64,000 nucleotides of DNA from Ahaetulla prasina (Eukaryota > Chordata > Lepidosauria > Squamata > Colubridae), in assembly GCF_028640845.1 (NCBI RefSeq), contig NC_080541.1:156930502-156994501 (forward strand), written 5' to 3'. Shown here piece after piece: positions 34,273 to 46,135 of this stretch (position 1 is its first letter; every line of letters begins with the position of its first letter). The translations under genes and the position numbers were made by a program. Under the pieces are notes generated by a model. That model saw only the letters and a list, made by a program, of their open reading frames with translations. It was not told the DNA's origin and did no database searches.

Positions 34273-34705
34273 CCGTATTTTTTGGAGTATAAGACGTACC
34301 TTAGTTTTCGGGGAGGAAAAAAAGAAAAACGCTGATTGGCAGGTGGATCGGCCTCCTTGAATACCCCGAATCAGCTGTTCCCAGAGGTGAATTTTAGCAA
34401 CAGGTTCCTTGGTTGTGAGCTCTGTGCCTTGCTTTTTTTTCCGCCTCTGAAACTTCTGAAACGCTCTTTCAGAAAAAAACACTTTTTTATGCCTCTGAAA
34501 GCCTTTGAAACAGCTTCAGAAAAAAAGCCTCCGAAGCTTTGTTTGGAAGCTTTTTTTCTGAAGCTTCATTTCTGATGCTTTTCTCAGCCTTTGAAACCTC
34601 TGTTTGAGAAGCTGGTTGGAGCTACATTCGGAGTATAAGATGCACCCAGATTTTCACCCTCTTTTTGGGGGAAAAAAGATGCTTCTTATACTCCGAAAAA
34701 TACGG
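34273..34705. mobile_element. CCGTATTTTT MITE, complete, inside PLE
   Basis: CCGTATTTTTTGGAGTATAA and its inverse (CTTATACTCCGAAAAATACGG) at the ends, TA on both sides, 433 bp. TA target preference points to Tc1/mariner. Confidence 0.92.
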
Positions 34706-34712
34706 TATGGAC

Positions 34713-34905
34713 CAGAGGTGGGTTTCAGCAGGTTCTGACCAGTTCTGGAGAACCGGTAGTAAAAATTCTGACTGGCCCCACCCCCATCTATTCTCTGCCT
34801 CAGCTGATCAGGAGAAAATGGAGATTTTGCAGTATCCTTTCCTTGCCATGCCCACCAAGCCACACTAACAGAACCAGTAGTAAAAATTTTTGAAACCCAC
34901 CACTG
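34713..34905. mobile_element. hAT element, CAGTGGTGGGTTTC variant
   Basis: CAGAGGTGGGTTTCAGCAGG and TTTGAAACCCACCACTG; flanks GTATGGAC (34705-34712) and GTATGGAT (34906-34913). The left duplication overlaps the end of the MITE, so this insertion came after the MITE. Confidence 0.9.
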
Positions 34906-35045
34906 GTATGGATTTTATTTAGACAAGCCCAAACACACTGCAGCAACTCAGAACAGCAGAAAAAAGAAAAGAAAAGAAATAGAACATCTATACAACATAT
35001 TTCAACAAAATGGATATCCATGGAACTTTATAATTTATAACCTTA

Positions 35046-35468
35046 ATAATATCGTCTATGCGGATGGGGAAAAACATTTTGAAACCATCGTATTCTTGCC
35101 AAAAGCCTTCTCTCCTTAAGCTGACAAGAAAGCAAGGAGAAAAGGGATTAAATCAAAAAGCTATCACCCTGAGCATCATAACTGCAATACTGTTCCTATT
35201 ACACAGCTGGAAATGTAAAAGGAGGGAAAAGGCACAAATATGTTTCAAACCTACAAATGCATGTAGATTTGGAAGAACAGAAGAATATTGTGCTCTGTAG
35301 TAAGATCTCCATTTTCCTTTTAGTCAATGAGAAAGCAAATCTTGTGCTGGATATCTTATTGGATGTCTTTTCTGGGCAATTTAGTGGCTAAAATTCCCAG
35401 GTACATAGTTTCAAACTCTCTTTCTTTTTTATCCTATATAAATTTTACAAAGGCAAAAAAAAAAACAC
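35046..35468. other. intronic, no recognised feature
   Basis: Nothing assigned. Confidence 0.4.
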
Positions 35469-35860
35469 CAGGTAGTCCTCGACTTACAACAGTTCATTTA
35501 GTGACTGTTGGAAGTTACAAAGACCATGATTTATGATCGTTTTTCACACTTATGACCGTTGCAGCATCCCCATGGTCATGTGATTTACATTCAGATGCTT
35601 GCTAACTGGTTCACATTTATGATGGTTGCAGGGTCTCGTGATTCCCTTTTGCAACCTTCTGACAAGCCAAGTCAATGGAAAAGCCAGATTCACTTAACAA
35701 CGCTGTTACTAATTTAATAACTGCAGTGATTCATTTAATAAATGTGGCAAGAAAAGTCGTAAAATGGTGGGCAAAGCTCACTTAACAAATTTCTCACTTT
35801 TGGGCTCACTTTTGGGCTCAATTTTGGGCTCAATTGTGGTCGTAAGTCAAGGACTACATG
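35469..35860. mobile_element. Tigger-like MITE
   Basis: CAGGTAGTCCTCGACTTACA and GTAAGTCAAGGACTACATG. TA follows at the right; the left flank is altered. A TTTTGGGCTCA motif is repeated three times near the right end. Confidence 0.88.
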
Positions 35861-36135
35861 TACTGATGAAGGGACATTTTGAAAAAAAGAAGCGCAGTAA
35901 TTTCTTTGCCAAGGATTGCCACTTCGATCAAATGCAATGTAGGTTCCATGACGATTAGACTAAACGTAACTTAGTTGATGAAAAAAATGGTTTTGGAATT
36001 ATATCATTTTCCAGAGGGATATAAAATCATGTGAGTTCAAGAACGGTAACAACCCTTTCATCTCAGTGTTTTTAAAGAGGCACTTAGATAGGTTTTATTT
36101 TCTATCTATTTATTTAATTTTATCAAAATAGAACG

Positions 36136-36362
36136 CTTTTGGTCTAGTGGTTAAAGCAACAGGCTAGAAAGCAGGAGACTATAAATTCAAATCCTGCCTT
36201 AGCCATGAAAGCCAGCTTGATGACTATGGGCCAATCTCTCTCTTTCACCCCAACCCACCTTATGGGGTTGTTGCTGTGGGAAAAGTAGGAGGAGGAAAGT
36301 GTGTTGGATACCTTTGCTGCCTTGAGTTATATGTAAAAATAATAAAGACAGGATACAAACAA
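36136..36362 (+). mobile_element. tRNA-CORE SINE
   Basis: TTTTGGTCTAGTGGTTAAAG (A box), TTCAAATCCTGCC (B box), GATGACTATGGGCCAATC core, TGCCTTGAGTTATATGTAAA tail and AATAAAG. Confidence 0.85.
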
Positions 36363-36495
36363 ACAAACACATACATATATTGTTGCAATATTATACAGTA
36401 CATTTACCCCAAATCAGTTAAAGTAGAGATTGTACAAACTTCTAGGTCTCTTTCTTGATTTTTATAAAAGAGACAGCAGCTATCTAAGTTTGTAG

Positions 36496-36562
36496 ATGTG
36501 TGTGTGTGTGTTTATGTTTATGTTTATGTTTATGTTTATGTATATGTATATGTATATGTATA
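36496..36562. repeat. TG and TTTATG/TATATG microsatellite
   Basis: TG run then hexamer units, at the upstream edge of an L2 fragment. Confidence 0.95.
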
Positions 36563-36563
36563 C

Positions 36564-36863
36564 CCAGGGGAAGGGCCTTCTCTGTGGGGGCTCCCACCCT
36601 CTGGAACGAACTCCCTCCAGGACTTCGTCAACTTCCGGACCTCCGAACCTTTCGTCGCGAGCTTAAAACACACCTATTCATCTGCGCGGGACTGGATTAG
36701 ATTTTAAAAAATTGGTTTTAAGGGGTTTTTATTATTTATATTGTTTTAAAAATTAGGCTATAGAATAAGTTTTTTAATTGTTGTTTTTAATCTGTATTTA
36801 TATGTGTTTTAACTGCCTGTGAACCGCCCTGAGTCCTTAGGGAGATAGGGCGGTATATAAATA

Positions 36864-36894
<31 letters not shown>

Positions 36895-36897
36895 ATA
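36564..36897 (+). mobile_element. L2-like LINE 3' end
   Basis: Encodes GRAFSVGAPTLWNELPPGLR, then FRRELKTHLFICAG before a stop. 3' UTR with GAACCGCCCTGAGTCCTTAG and an ATAA-repeat tail (36862-36897). It is the sense counterpart of 10858-11450. Confidence 0.88.
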
Positions 36898-36909
36898 TGT
36901 ATATTTATA

Positions 36910-37484
36910 CCATGTTTTTCCAAAAAGAAGGCCGTGTCTTATTTTCTTTTGTCCCCCCAAAAAACGGCTTGGCCTTCTTTTCAGAAGGTTCTAATAATTG
37001 ACTCACCTCATGGTGGTGGTACCGACAGCCCCGCCCAGCAGGAGCCTGCTGCTGGGTGGCCTTGTTCACCACTCACACACATCACCCCAGTTTTGTCTTT
37101 AGATGCTTGCCGGAAGGCATCTGCAACCGATCGATCCGGAGCTCTGTTATCAGCTTCAGATGCCTTCCAGCAGGAATCTTAAGGTGAAACAGAGGCCGGG
37201 GCAATGTGTGCGAGTGGTGGCAAGCAGCCCCAGAAGAAGCAGCCTCCGAAGAAGGTGAGGCAGGTGTCAGGTTGTGCGAGGCCTGATAAGTAGGGCAGCT
37301 CCAACCCCCCATCTCCACCCTAGCTTATTTTCTACCTGTGTGCCTCGCCCTACCCCCTGCACCCTGGGGTGGATGGGTCTTAATTAGGGCTAATTTTGTG
37401 GGTGGAGCTTAATTTGATTGCACACGCTCAAAAACGTGATAGGGCTTCTTTTCAAGGTGGGCCGTCTTTTTTGGAGAAACACAG
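36910..37484. mobile_element. Tc1/mariner-like MITE, CCATGTTTTTCC family
   Basis: CCATGTTTTTCCAAAAAGAAG and the inverse of CTGTGTTTCTCCAAAAAAG at the right, TA at both edges, 575 bp. The interior is GC-rich and noncoding. Confidence 0.85.
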
Positions 37485-37495
37485 TATGTATACAT

Positions 37496-37513
37496 ATATG
37501 TATATGTGTATGT

Positions 37514-37558
<45 letters not shown>
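37496..37558. repeat. (TATG)n(CA)n microsatellite
   Basis: Pure CA run at 37515-37557. Confidence 0.97.
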
Positions 37559-38939
37559 ATCTTTTGCTGCATATGGCGGAATGTTGCATGCTTCTAAGCC
37601 TCTAGATTCTAGAATATGCTATTTTCCCCTCCATAAAATAATACAGTACAATTGCAAGTCTCTCCAGAATGGGAGAACAGAATATAACCCTAAAAGTCAT
37701 TCAGATTCCTAAATTTTCACAATGCTTTTGTTTTTGTCTTTTTGGTGCTTTTTCTCGTAAAGAAAATTATGTTGCTAAATCTCTCGTTAAATCAGTGGAA
37801 GCAAATTAGATTTTTGAAGGTGGCCATTAGAATACTATTTAATTGGTATGAGATGGGAGCTAAATAAATGAATGAATGAATCTGAAAGAAATCCCTTTTC
37901 CCCCATATATTAAATCTCGCAAACACAATAGAAATATCCAGAAAGCCTGAAAAGGTTAAAAAAAAAAAAAGGACGGATTTGTGATGCATTCCATATTTTT
38001 AGTATCTCTTTGGATGGGTCTTCCAGATGTGATCTTATTCTAATCAGTTCTACTGATTCCTTGAATACTAAGTTAGAATCAATGATCCAACAACAGAAAT
38101 GTGTAGGAAAGTAATACAGATGTAACTCTTGGGATCATATTTTAACTACTGCTTTAAATGAAAAGTATCAGTTCATCCAACCATCTCAGATAATATGCCA
38201 TATTTTGAATAGGGATCTCTCAGTGGGCGAAGCCGGCAATAATGCCACCACAGAGGCTCTGGACATAATTTATTTAAATCCAGAACCACAATATTGCTAA
38301 ATCTTTTAGTGAATGTTACAGACGGACTGCTTTTGAAAGTGATTAGTGAACTATACTGACAAAAATACAAGCTGGTTCCAGAAATTCATTTTAAACAAGT
38401 AAATATAGGATGGCGTTTTTATAAATATTCTTTGAAGTAAAGGAAAATGTGAAATATCTTTAAATGACTTTTCTGCCACAGGCAAGTATTTTTTAATTCA
38501 AAACAGATAACATTGCTCCAGTAATTTATTAAACAAATGTGTTGCTAGGAAGCAAAAGTAAGTGCTAATGGAGACACCAGATTAAATTTTAACAAATTCA
38601 GTCACATAGGGTACCAGCGAAAGGCTTAGAACTGATACTACTAGACATAATGCTTGTTTTGGAACCTTTTTCCTGCTTCCAAATCTGTCTGCCTGATAAG
38701 CTTTTGGCAACAAAGGGTCTCTGATAATTACAATTTATTATATAATCTGAGAGAACTGATAACAGATTTATTGATTTCACCTTGAAAAAATAATCCTACT
38801 ATTTATGGTCTTTAGCAGTCATTAAAACAAGAAGTAAATGAAAGATCCAGATCACTGAGCAGCTATTTCTGAACCTCCTACAAATGGTATACAGAATGAG
38901 GCATTATGATGTTTATAATGCATCATAAATATATATTTA
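37559..38939. other. intronic, no recognised feature
   Basis: AT-rich. Minor (GAAT)n run near 37868. Nothing else. Confidence 0.4.
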
Positions 38940-39030
38940 TATATTATATATTTTATTTGTTGTTTTATCATGTTATAAGCTCACAAGTGTCACTTGATAA
39001 TGAGATGGGTGGCTTATAAATTTAATTAAT
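38940..39030 (+). mobile_element. L2 LINE 3' end scrap
   Basis: CACAAGTGTCACTTGATAAT and GAGATGGGTGGCTTATAAAT, a decayed GGGCGGCATATAAAT-type end. Confidence 0.5.
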
Positions 39031-39820
39031 TATAATCTTAGAGATATTGATATTAAATTAATTAGATTGTGTAATTATATGAGATATGTAATTCTGAGCT
39101 GAAATAATATTGAATTATTTGGTATCCCTAAAAATAAGCCATGGTTGAGTAAATAAATATTAGTTAAAATAATGACAGAGCATGTCACAAACAAAATGAC
39201 TTAAAACAATGTTTTGCTATGAAAATGCAACATAAGTATGCCACAGATGCTGACTCTAAGGTCTGAATTTGGCTTGAATACAGGGAGGTGAACAGACAGA
39301 AAAGCTATAATTTTTTTCCTCCTCATAGGAAACATTGGACTAGACTACATATAATGCTCAAATAAAATATTTTGTGGCCTTGCTACTTTTCTTAAGTTTC
39401 TTTTTTTTTCTCCCCTGCAAGGCAAATTGGTGTTATGCCTTGGGCAAGAACATTTTCCTGGTGTTTGATCAGATATAAATTAGAAGTTGCTATGTGGAGA
39501 ATATTTCTATTTAGATGAGTAAGCCATCAAACACTTGCCTACCTAAAAAAGTAAATTTAAAATTAATAGTCATAGTTCTGTGGGTGACATACTTCTTACC
39601 TTGGTTACAAAAAGTATTTCAGGATTTGTAAAAATCCACCCCAGAAGAGTAGAAAACTTTCAAATTTCTCATTTTTCAACCCAAAATCCAAATATGAATT
39701 TTTTAAAAAATATCAAATTTCACCTTCTAAATCCAGCCCACTTCACTGCTCAGTCTGTGCATTTCTTTATAAATTGTTAAGTGTTGACAATGGAGACAAT
39801 AAATTAAATAGAGAAATATT
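39031..39820. other. intronic, no recognised feature
   Basis: Nothing assigned. Confidence 0.4.
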
Positions 39821-39909
39821 TCCTTCCTTCCTTCCTTCCTTCCTTCCTTCCTTCCTTCCTTCCTTCCTTCCTTCCTTCCTTCCTTCCTTCCTTCTTTTTG
39901 GGGGGGGGT
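39821..39909. repeat. (TTCC)n microsatellite with G run
   Basis: About 18 TTCC units, then a run of nine G. Confidence 0.97.
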
Positions 39910-39987
39910 GTCATCTCCCTGCACTGGTGGATGACTGGATGAGATTTTATGAAACAAATAAAATAGGTTTCTCAAATGCAATCTAGA

Positions 39988-40065
39988 ACATGTCAACTGA
40001 GGAATTCTTGGAGTTGAAGTCCACACATCTTAAAATTGCCAAAGTTGCGAAACATTTCGCACTAG
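39988..40065. mobile_element. half of a hAT fold-back MITE
   Basis: ACTGAGGAATTCTTGGAGTT then GAAGTCCACACATCTTAAAA and GCCAAAGTTG; only the right arm is well preserved. Confidence 0.6.
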
Positions 40066-40312
40066 AGCCTTGCTTCTGGTTAGGGGATTTTTTTAAATTT
40101 ATTTTTTAACTAATAGGTTCTACAACCTGAAAAAGTTTGAAAAATCTTCCTCTATGGGACTTCCATTTTTAAAAATCCCAATAACAGCTATCAGGGCTAG
40201 AGAAAGGGAGGGGACGAAAGAGAGACAATTCTTTCTTTTTAGTGTATATGGTATGTTAATCATTGTCCTAAAGGAGGAAAATTTATGAAAAGAGTACTTT
40301 GAGGGGTCAAAG

Positions 40313-41471
40313 TAGGGGTGAAATGCTCCCGGTTCAGACCGGATCGCCTGATCCAGAAGCGATGGTGGCCAGTGGTTTGGAGAACCTGTAGAAAAAATCC
40401 CTGGCCCCGCCCCCGTCCCAGCTGAGCTGTGCAATCATCAGAGGTTTTTGTTTTTTTAACTTTTAAAAGCAATTTTTCTTTGGCCGAAAAAATGCTTTTA
40501 AAAGTAAAAAAAAGCCTTTGATGATTGAGCGGCTCAGCTGGGATGGTCAGACCTCTTTAAAAGCTTTTTTAAAACAACCTCTTCAGCCGAAGAGATTGTA
40601 AAAAATATATTTTTTAAAAGGCTCCTCTGGCGATCCCAGCTGAAGTTGCCTAATCGCCAGAACCTTTAAAAAGCATATTTTCTACAAGCTCTTCGGCTGA
40701 AGAGGTCGTTAAAACAATCCTTTTAAGATGTTCTGGCGATTAGGCAACTTCAGCTGGGATCATCAGAGGAGCCTTTTAAAAGCTTTTTTTCGTCTGGCAA
40801 TCCCAGCTGAGTTGCCTGATCATCACAGGCTTTTAAAATCATTTTTTTACAAGCTCTTACAACAGCCCCCGCCCATGCCCATGCAATCGCCGGGTCCCCA
40901 CTTGCCTAACTGCTGCTTCTTTCGGGCTTGCTAAGCCTTGCTTTGGCTGCTGCAATCAATTGCATTAGCTAGCAACTCAATCTGCCTGCCTACAATCCAT
41001 CTCATCAGTGAGCAACTCAATCTGCCTGCCTCCAATTGGGTAAGTAACTGGGGGGGGAGCTTTAAAAAATAGTTAATTGGGGTTTTTTTAAGGAGTTTTT
41101 TTTTTAGACAGCAATTTAAAGTTAAGGAAGTTTTAAATTTAGCTGCTTTTATCTAAAAAATATAAATAAAATAAAATAATAAAATATTTGTGCAGCTTTC
41201 TGAGATTTGGTGCGTTTCTGTAGTGTTTCACTCTAACTACACAAACACACAAAATCTTACAAAGCTGTATGTGGCATTTTGTGTGTGTGTGTGAGTCAGT
41301 TGTGTTGTGTGTGTGTAAAGTGTGAAAGTTGGTTTTCGGTACCTCTTATTGTTTTGTGTACTTTGTTTATTATTTTTATTACTTATTGTTATTGGCCACG
41401 CCCACCCACTCACCTGACCACCAAGCCACGGCCACAAAACTGGTAGGGAAAATTTTTAAATTTCACCCCTG
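40313..41471. mobile_element. hAT element, CAGGGGTGAAAT family, 1.16-kb variant
   Basis: TAGGGGTGAAATGCTCCCGG and AATTTCACCCCTG ends with perfect 8-bp duplications GGTCAAAG (40305-40312, 41472-41479). The interior holds serial inverted blocks (GCTTTTAAAAG, CCCAGCTGAGTTGCC, CTCTTCGGCTGAAGAG). No transposase frame. Confidence 0.92.
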
Positions 41472-42227
41472 GGTCAAAGACATTTATTGATCTATTTAGT
41501 GTATTTTCAGTATATGACTGCCGATCTCACAACCTGATTCTGAGTAACATACCAACACAGCAACAATTAAAAGAACCAATTTTAAACTACTGAGCATAAA
41601 TCAAAATAAAAGCATTAAAAGCCAGGGGGAATAATTATCAACCAATATCATAAGATCAGCTTGCTGGCAAGATTTGATAAGCTGACGATGACAAGAGCTG
41701 TAGGATTGATGCAAAAAAGAAGTTCTTTTCAATTTGGAGAAAATAGAAGGAAGACAAAAACAAATGCAGAATTTTTTTGCCATACATAAATAATTTTATT
41801 TTTGATTTAATAGGTTTCTAGCTGATAAAATTTTCCTCCAGGAACTAAATGCAGTGACTTGGATTATCTGCACACTGTCAATTACTTCAGTGTAGTCATA
41901 ATGTGCTGTAATGATTGTAATGATTTTAATTCGTTCTGTATTTTTGCAGCTAATGAGAGCTACAAAATCATCTATTTAAAAAAAAACAATTGTGGAATGA
42001 TTAGGTACCTGAATTATTAGAAGTTCTCAGAAATCCTGAGTCATATTGAGAATTTTGAATAGGTATAATGCAAAATTGTCTCCTAAAACTTTTTATAGTT
42101 GTCCCCTCAAGAAGCCTTTTTCAGAGGGGAAATAATAGTTAAACAAAAGCAGTTAACCTGTTGAATTGTTCTCAAGGAAAATTTAACTTAAAACAAGTGA
42201 AAACTTGGAGTTAGAAGGTTTTATATG
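41472..42227. other. intronic, no recognised feature
   Basis: Nothing assigned. Confidence 0.4.
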
Positions 42228-42662
42228 CAGGGGTGGGCCGCTGGGGGTTCGCAGGGGTTCGGGAGAACCTCTAGCTAAGATTCTGTGCAGTTCAGAAAAC
42301 CCCCAAATCCCACTCCTGGTTGGCCCTGCCCATCCCGCCCTGCCTCTCCCAGGAGTCCCCATGTGGCTGGTTTTGGATGCAGGTAAGTGCAGGGCATGCA
42401 TGGAGGCTTGGGGAGGGTGAAAAACAGGCCTACTGGAAGTTCAGGAAGGCCAGAAATGGGCCTGTTTCTGGCCTCCAGAGGGCCTGCATAGGCCATTTTC
42501 ACCCTCCTGGAGGTTCGAGGAAAACCTCTGGAGCCTGGGGGGGGGGCAAAAATGCTCCTCCGCCATAGTGTAGGAGGCTGACTAGTCCATGCCCACCATA
42601 GCCATGCCTACCCAGCAACCAGGCAGAGAACCCCTTGCTAAAATTTTTGAAGCCGACCCCTG
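42228..42662. mobile_element. hAT element, CAGGGGTGGGCC variant
   Basis: CAGGGGTGGGCCGCTGG and GAAGCCGACCCCTG ends; perfect 8-bp duplications TTTATATG (42220-42227, 42663-42670). 435 bp. Confidence 0.92.
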
Positions 42663-42694
42663 TTTATATGAGATTGACCTGCCTACACTCAGTT

Positions 42695-43256
42695 AATGGA
42701 AATATTTATGTTGCATAAGAAGAATTATGAATTTGAAAGGGGTAAAACTGAATTTGATCTAAAGCATCGTACAATTGAGGACTGTACTATTGATATAATG
42801 TATAAAAATGTATTGGAAATGGAAACAAAGGGCAACAAGTTCAATTGTATGATCACATGGGTAAAAAATTTTTTGGAGAAATTAGTAGAGACGGTGAAAT
42901 TGACAGCCTTGATCTAAGAAAAGATTTTGGCAAACTTTATTTCTGTTTGGAAACCATTACTGGACATTTTTCACCTGAAAGAAATGAAAAACTGATTTTG
43001 TAATTTGATGCTTAGCATTACATAAGATTATCGAAACAATGTAACAAATGTTAGAGCAAGAGTTTGATGTATCTATATCAAAAAAAGTATCTATATCAAA
43101 AAAAGTTGGAAGTCATTCTTTATTTCTCTTGCTTTTTTTTCTTTTCTGCACTTTTATTCTTTTCTAAGCCTTTTCTTTTCCTACTTTTTTATTTCCTTTT
43201 ATCTTTTAACTAACTTTATATTTTTTTAAAAAAACCAATAAAGTTATAAAAAAAAG
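42695..43256 (+). mobile_element. L1 LINE ORF2 end and 3' UTR relic
   Basis: Reads IEDCTIDIMYKNVLEMETKG and NFLEKLVETVKLT with stops, reminiscent of L1 ORF2 C-termini. A CT-rich UTR ends in ACCAATAAAGTTATAAAAAA. It has a 20-bp tandem duplication (GTATCTATATCAAAAAAA) near 43072. Confidence 0.5.
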
Positions 43257-43738
43257 AAAGTAAGAAAATCTCTATCTCTACACATTCCTCAATAATCTAG
43301 GAAGAGAACAGCCATGTGGTGAATGCTGTTGAGCAAAGGTGGAAAATGTCTCCATCCTATTGAATCAAAAAATGAATAGATTCTACATTATATTGAAAGT
43401 GGTCCAGGACTGAAATTTCTGAGACTTTATGTCTTACCTATTCAATAAATCTTGTTTAAGAAGTACCTGTGGGAATCTTGTTTTTGCTTGAGTCAGCTAC
43501 CAAAACTCTTAAGAGCAGACCTGCTTCCATTGCTGTGTATTTAGACAAACAGGTCATTATACAAATACACATATTTACCCAGTCTTAAGATCTTCTGTGA
43601 TTGACGTCAAATGGTTTTTAGAAATTGGATACATTACATAACCAAAATGATAGGACCATCACAACGATAGCTCTCTTTTAAAAATCATGTTTAGTATATA
43701 ATATTCTAGGATACAGTTTTACTCACATTAATCTAATC
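43257..43738. other. intronic, no recognised feature
   Basis: Nothing assigned. Confidence 0.4.
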
Positions 43739-43990
43739 CAGGAGTGAAATGCTACTGGTTCAGACTGGTTCGGCCGAACTGTAGCAATGGTGGTGGGTGG
43801 TTCAGAGAACCAGTAGCGATATCAGCACAAGGCTCCGCCCACCCACCCGGTCATCGTTATTTCCTGGTTTTAACCAGGATTTAACTTGTTTTTTACCCTC
43901 TGCGCATGCACAGAAGGGTTTCTACATGTGAAGAGGGTCCATGCATGCACACTTCCGAACTGATAGGAAAGGTATGTAGATTTCACCCCG
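43739..43990. mobile_element. hAT element, CAGGGGTGAAAT family, complete
   Basis: CAGGAGTGAAATGCTACTGG and GATTTCACCCCG; perfect 8-bp duplications ATCTAATC (43731-43738, 43991-43998). 252 bp. Confidence 0.92.
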
Positions 43991-43998
43991 ATCTAATC

Positions 43999-46080
43999 TC
44001 TACAGTTCTTAATGTTGCCCACTTCGTATAATTTGAATATTTTTAAAATCATGTATATTTGATAAACTGCTAGATAGATTTTTTTAAAAAATTATTACAC
44101 CCGCCTGAGATCTGATTTGATGTGGAATGGTGCCCATATGTTTAAAATAACACAAAATAAAAAGTTTCAGCTAAAGGAAGTAGGTTACTATATATTGTGC
44201 AGCCTTACTAGTGATAGATTTTGCAAGATACAACATTACATTATAGTGAAATATAGGATAACAGTTTTTCTGTATGGTTCACAAGCCAATATTATTTGAG
44301 TAGGTTTCTCTCCCAAGGATTTTACAGCAATCAGGCAGAGTAGAAAATATTTCTGATAATAATCCACCCGGCGCATTCTCTGAATCTTCTGGTTGGCTGC
44401 ATCTACCAGAAATCTTTTTTCATTTTTGTGCAAAAATGTTCTTTGTTCTATAAGCTGACTGCTAGGTTGACACGCAATCTAACCTAAAGGCTATGGATCA
44501 GCAAGTAAGTGCCTGAATTCTATTAGTTTTTAGATCCAGAGTTTATGCCTTTCATTTCAAATAAAATCCAATCCTTACATGTAACTAGGTAAAACTTGGA
44601 GTATACATCCTTTCCTGAACCGTCTGATTATCTATTACTTGAATACTAAAAAGAAAGCCTTCTGGAACTTTGCAGGAAGTGTAATTCCTGTGCTCAATTA
44701 TTCTGCCAGGGACAGTAAATAGAAAACATAAAAGAGTCTATTTGGAGGGGAAAAAAATTAAAACCATGACAGTCATTACTCTCAAGAGGAAGTAGGGAAA
44801 TGAAAACTTGTAGGAGGAGAAATGCAGAAGAGGAACTCCAATCAAGTTTTAACATTCACAGAATGCAAAGTGTGCAAAACTGAATTCTACCAGTATATGA
44901 ATTTAAAGAAACAAGCAAACTTGTTTTACAGGTATGTTTTCAATTATTTCAGTAACATATACCATGATCAATGAAGTAGAGTTTTTTCTATTGCTGTAAA
45001 TGTTTGCTGGAGTTTTTCTCTAAGTTTTCCTATATGGTACTTATATACATTACTATACCAGATCCATGTATGAACTGATCAATGATGCATGCACATTTTT
45101 CTACTGTTAAGTCTGTCTATTGCATTGATGGCAGAACACAGTATAAGTTCAGGTAAGTGTCTGAAAGTATATGTCACTGCAGGATAGTTAGGCTTTGAAA
45201 TACAGTTTCTGTAAAGAAAATAAACAGTTTTGGATTTTGGAAAGCTAACACCAATTTGTAGATAAAAAGAATCATTTTCTTGCAGTCTTTTCATATCAAA
45301 GGATATCACACATTAAAGTTCCCTCAAATTCTTTTGAACATCAAGATGTATACTCGGAATAGACATTGCTGAAGCATCCATTATGAACTAGGCAAAATAA
45401 TGAATGCTCAGGGTCATTTTAGAGCTATCAACATTTTAAAAATATATGTTTAAAGTACATGTTTTCATGTATGTGTGTAAAATTGAATCAGGCATGTTAT
45501 AAGTCTCATGGATGTGTAGACTGGAAAGGTCTGCTATCACTCTGAGTGGCTCTGTTGTCACTCTGCGTTATTCTTTGATTTAGGTGAACAACTGCTACTC
45601 ATATAAAAATTAAGACCAACGTTTTTTTTTTTTTTAAATAAGAGATGGTATATTTTCTGCTTTTTGGAATCTAAGGTAACATTTCTCAAAATGTGGGTCA
45701 CAACACGGGGGATACATGTGTTGTGATGATGAAGGGTCATTTTCCTTCCAAGTCTATTTCAAAGAGATTTACCAGTTTAATGCCAATTAAACTAATATGA
45801 TAGCTTCAGAGCCCTGAATGAAGCCAGATTCTTATTTTTTAAAGCAATTTTTCAGTTCATCTCTGTTGCCTTATATCAGAAATAATCAGAGCTTTTATGC
45901 CAACCTCTCACCATCTGACCTGAGGGTTACTCTATGAGGGAATTATAACAAAGGAGAAGAGAAAATAGAAAAAAGCTAAAAAAAAAAGAGAACATTTACA
46001 AAACAATAACAAATTAGCAATAAAAGCTCTACAATTATAAAAAAAAGCGAAGAGAAAAATAAATAGAATATTGGGCGAAG
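43999..46080. other. intronic, no recognised feature
   Basis: Two kilobases of AT-rich sequence in which I recognise no repeat family or exon. Confidence 0.4.
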
Positions 46081-46135
46081 AGCAGATATTAAAACCAGTG
46101 GAGCCATCTCAATATTTCACCAGTCCCCCGGGATC

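Larger units (their letters stand above)
34050..35030 (+). pseudogene. Penelope-like reverse transcriptase, interrupted
   Basis: Readable in pieces: MDLVNLCLTTYFHFDGHIYQ followed by KGTPMGS (an RT motif just before the catalytic region), MLYYQTNNPTSHKRSC at about 34217-34265, then after the two insertions ILFRQAQTHCSNSEQQK and HLYNIFQQNGYP. The catalytic YxDD segment is absent between MGS and the YQTNNPTSH region, so there is an internal deletion as well as frameshifts. Without the inserted MITE the frame across its site is continuous, which dates the MITE after the PLE. Confidence 0.8.
34011..35045 (+). mobile_element. Penelope-like element, partial copy (right partner of pair B)
   Basis: Plus-strand RT sequence at 34011-34272 and 34906-35045, interrupted by two DNA transposons. 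The same RT C-terminal segment occurs in the minus-strand partner. Lost after ATATCCATGGAACTTTATA. Confidence 0.82.

Noticed and set aside
36136..36210. tRNA-like A and B boxes
   Set aside because: SINE heads (also 11742, 21716, 28228, 51058, 58291) with poor cloverleaf pairing and long non-tRNA bodies; not tRNA genes.
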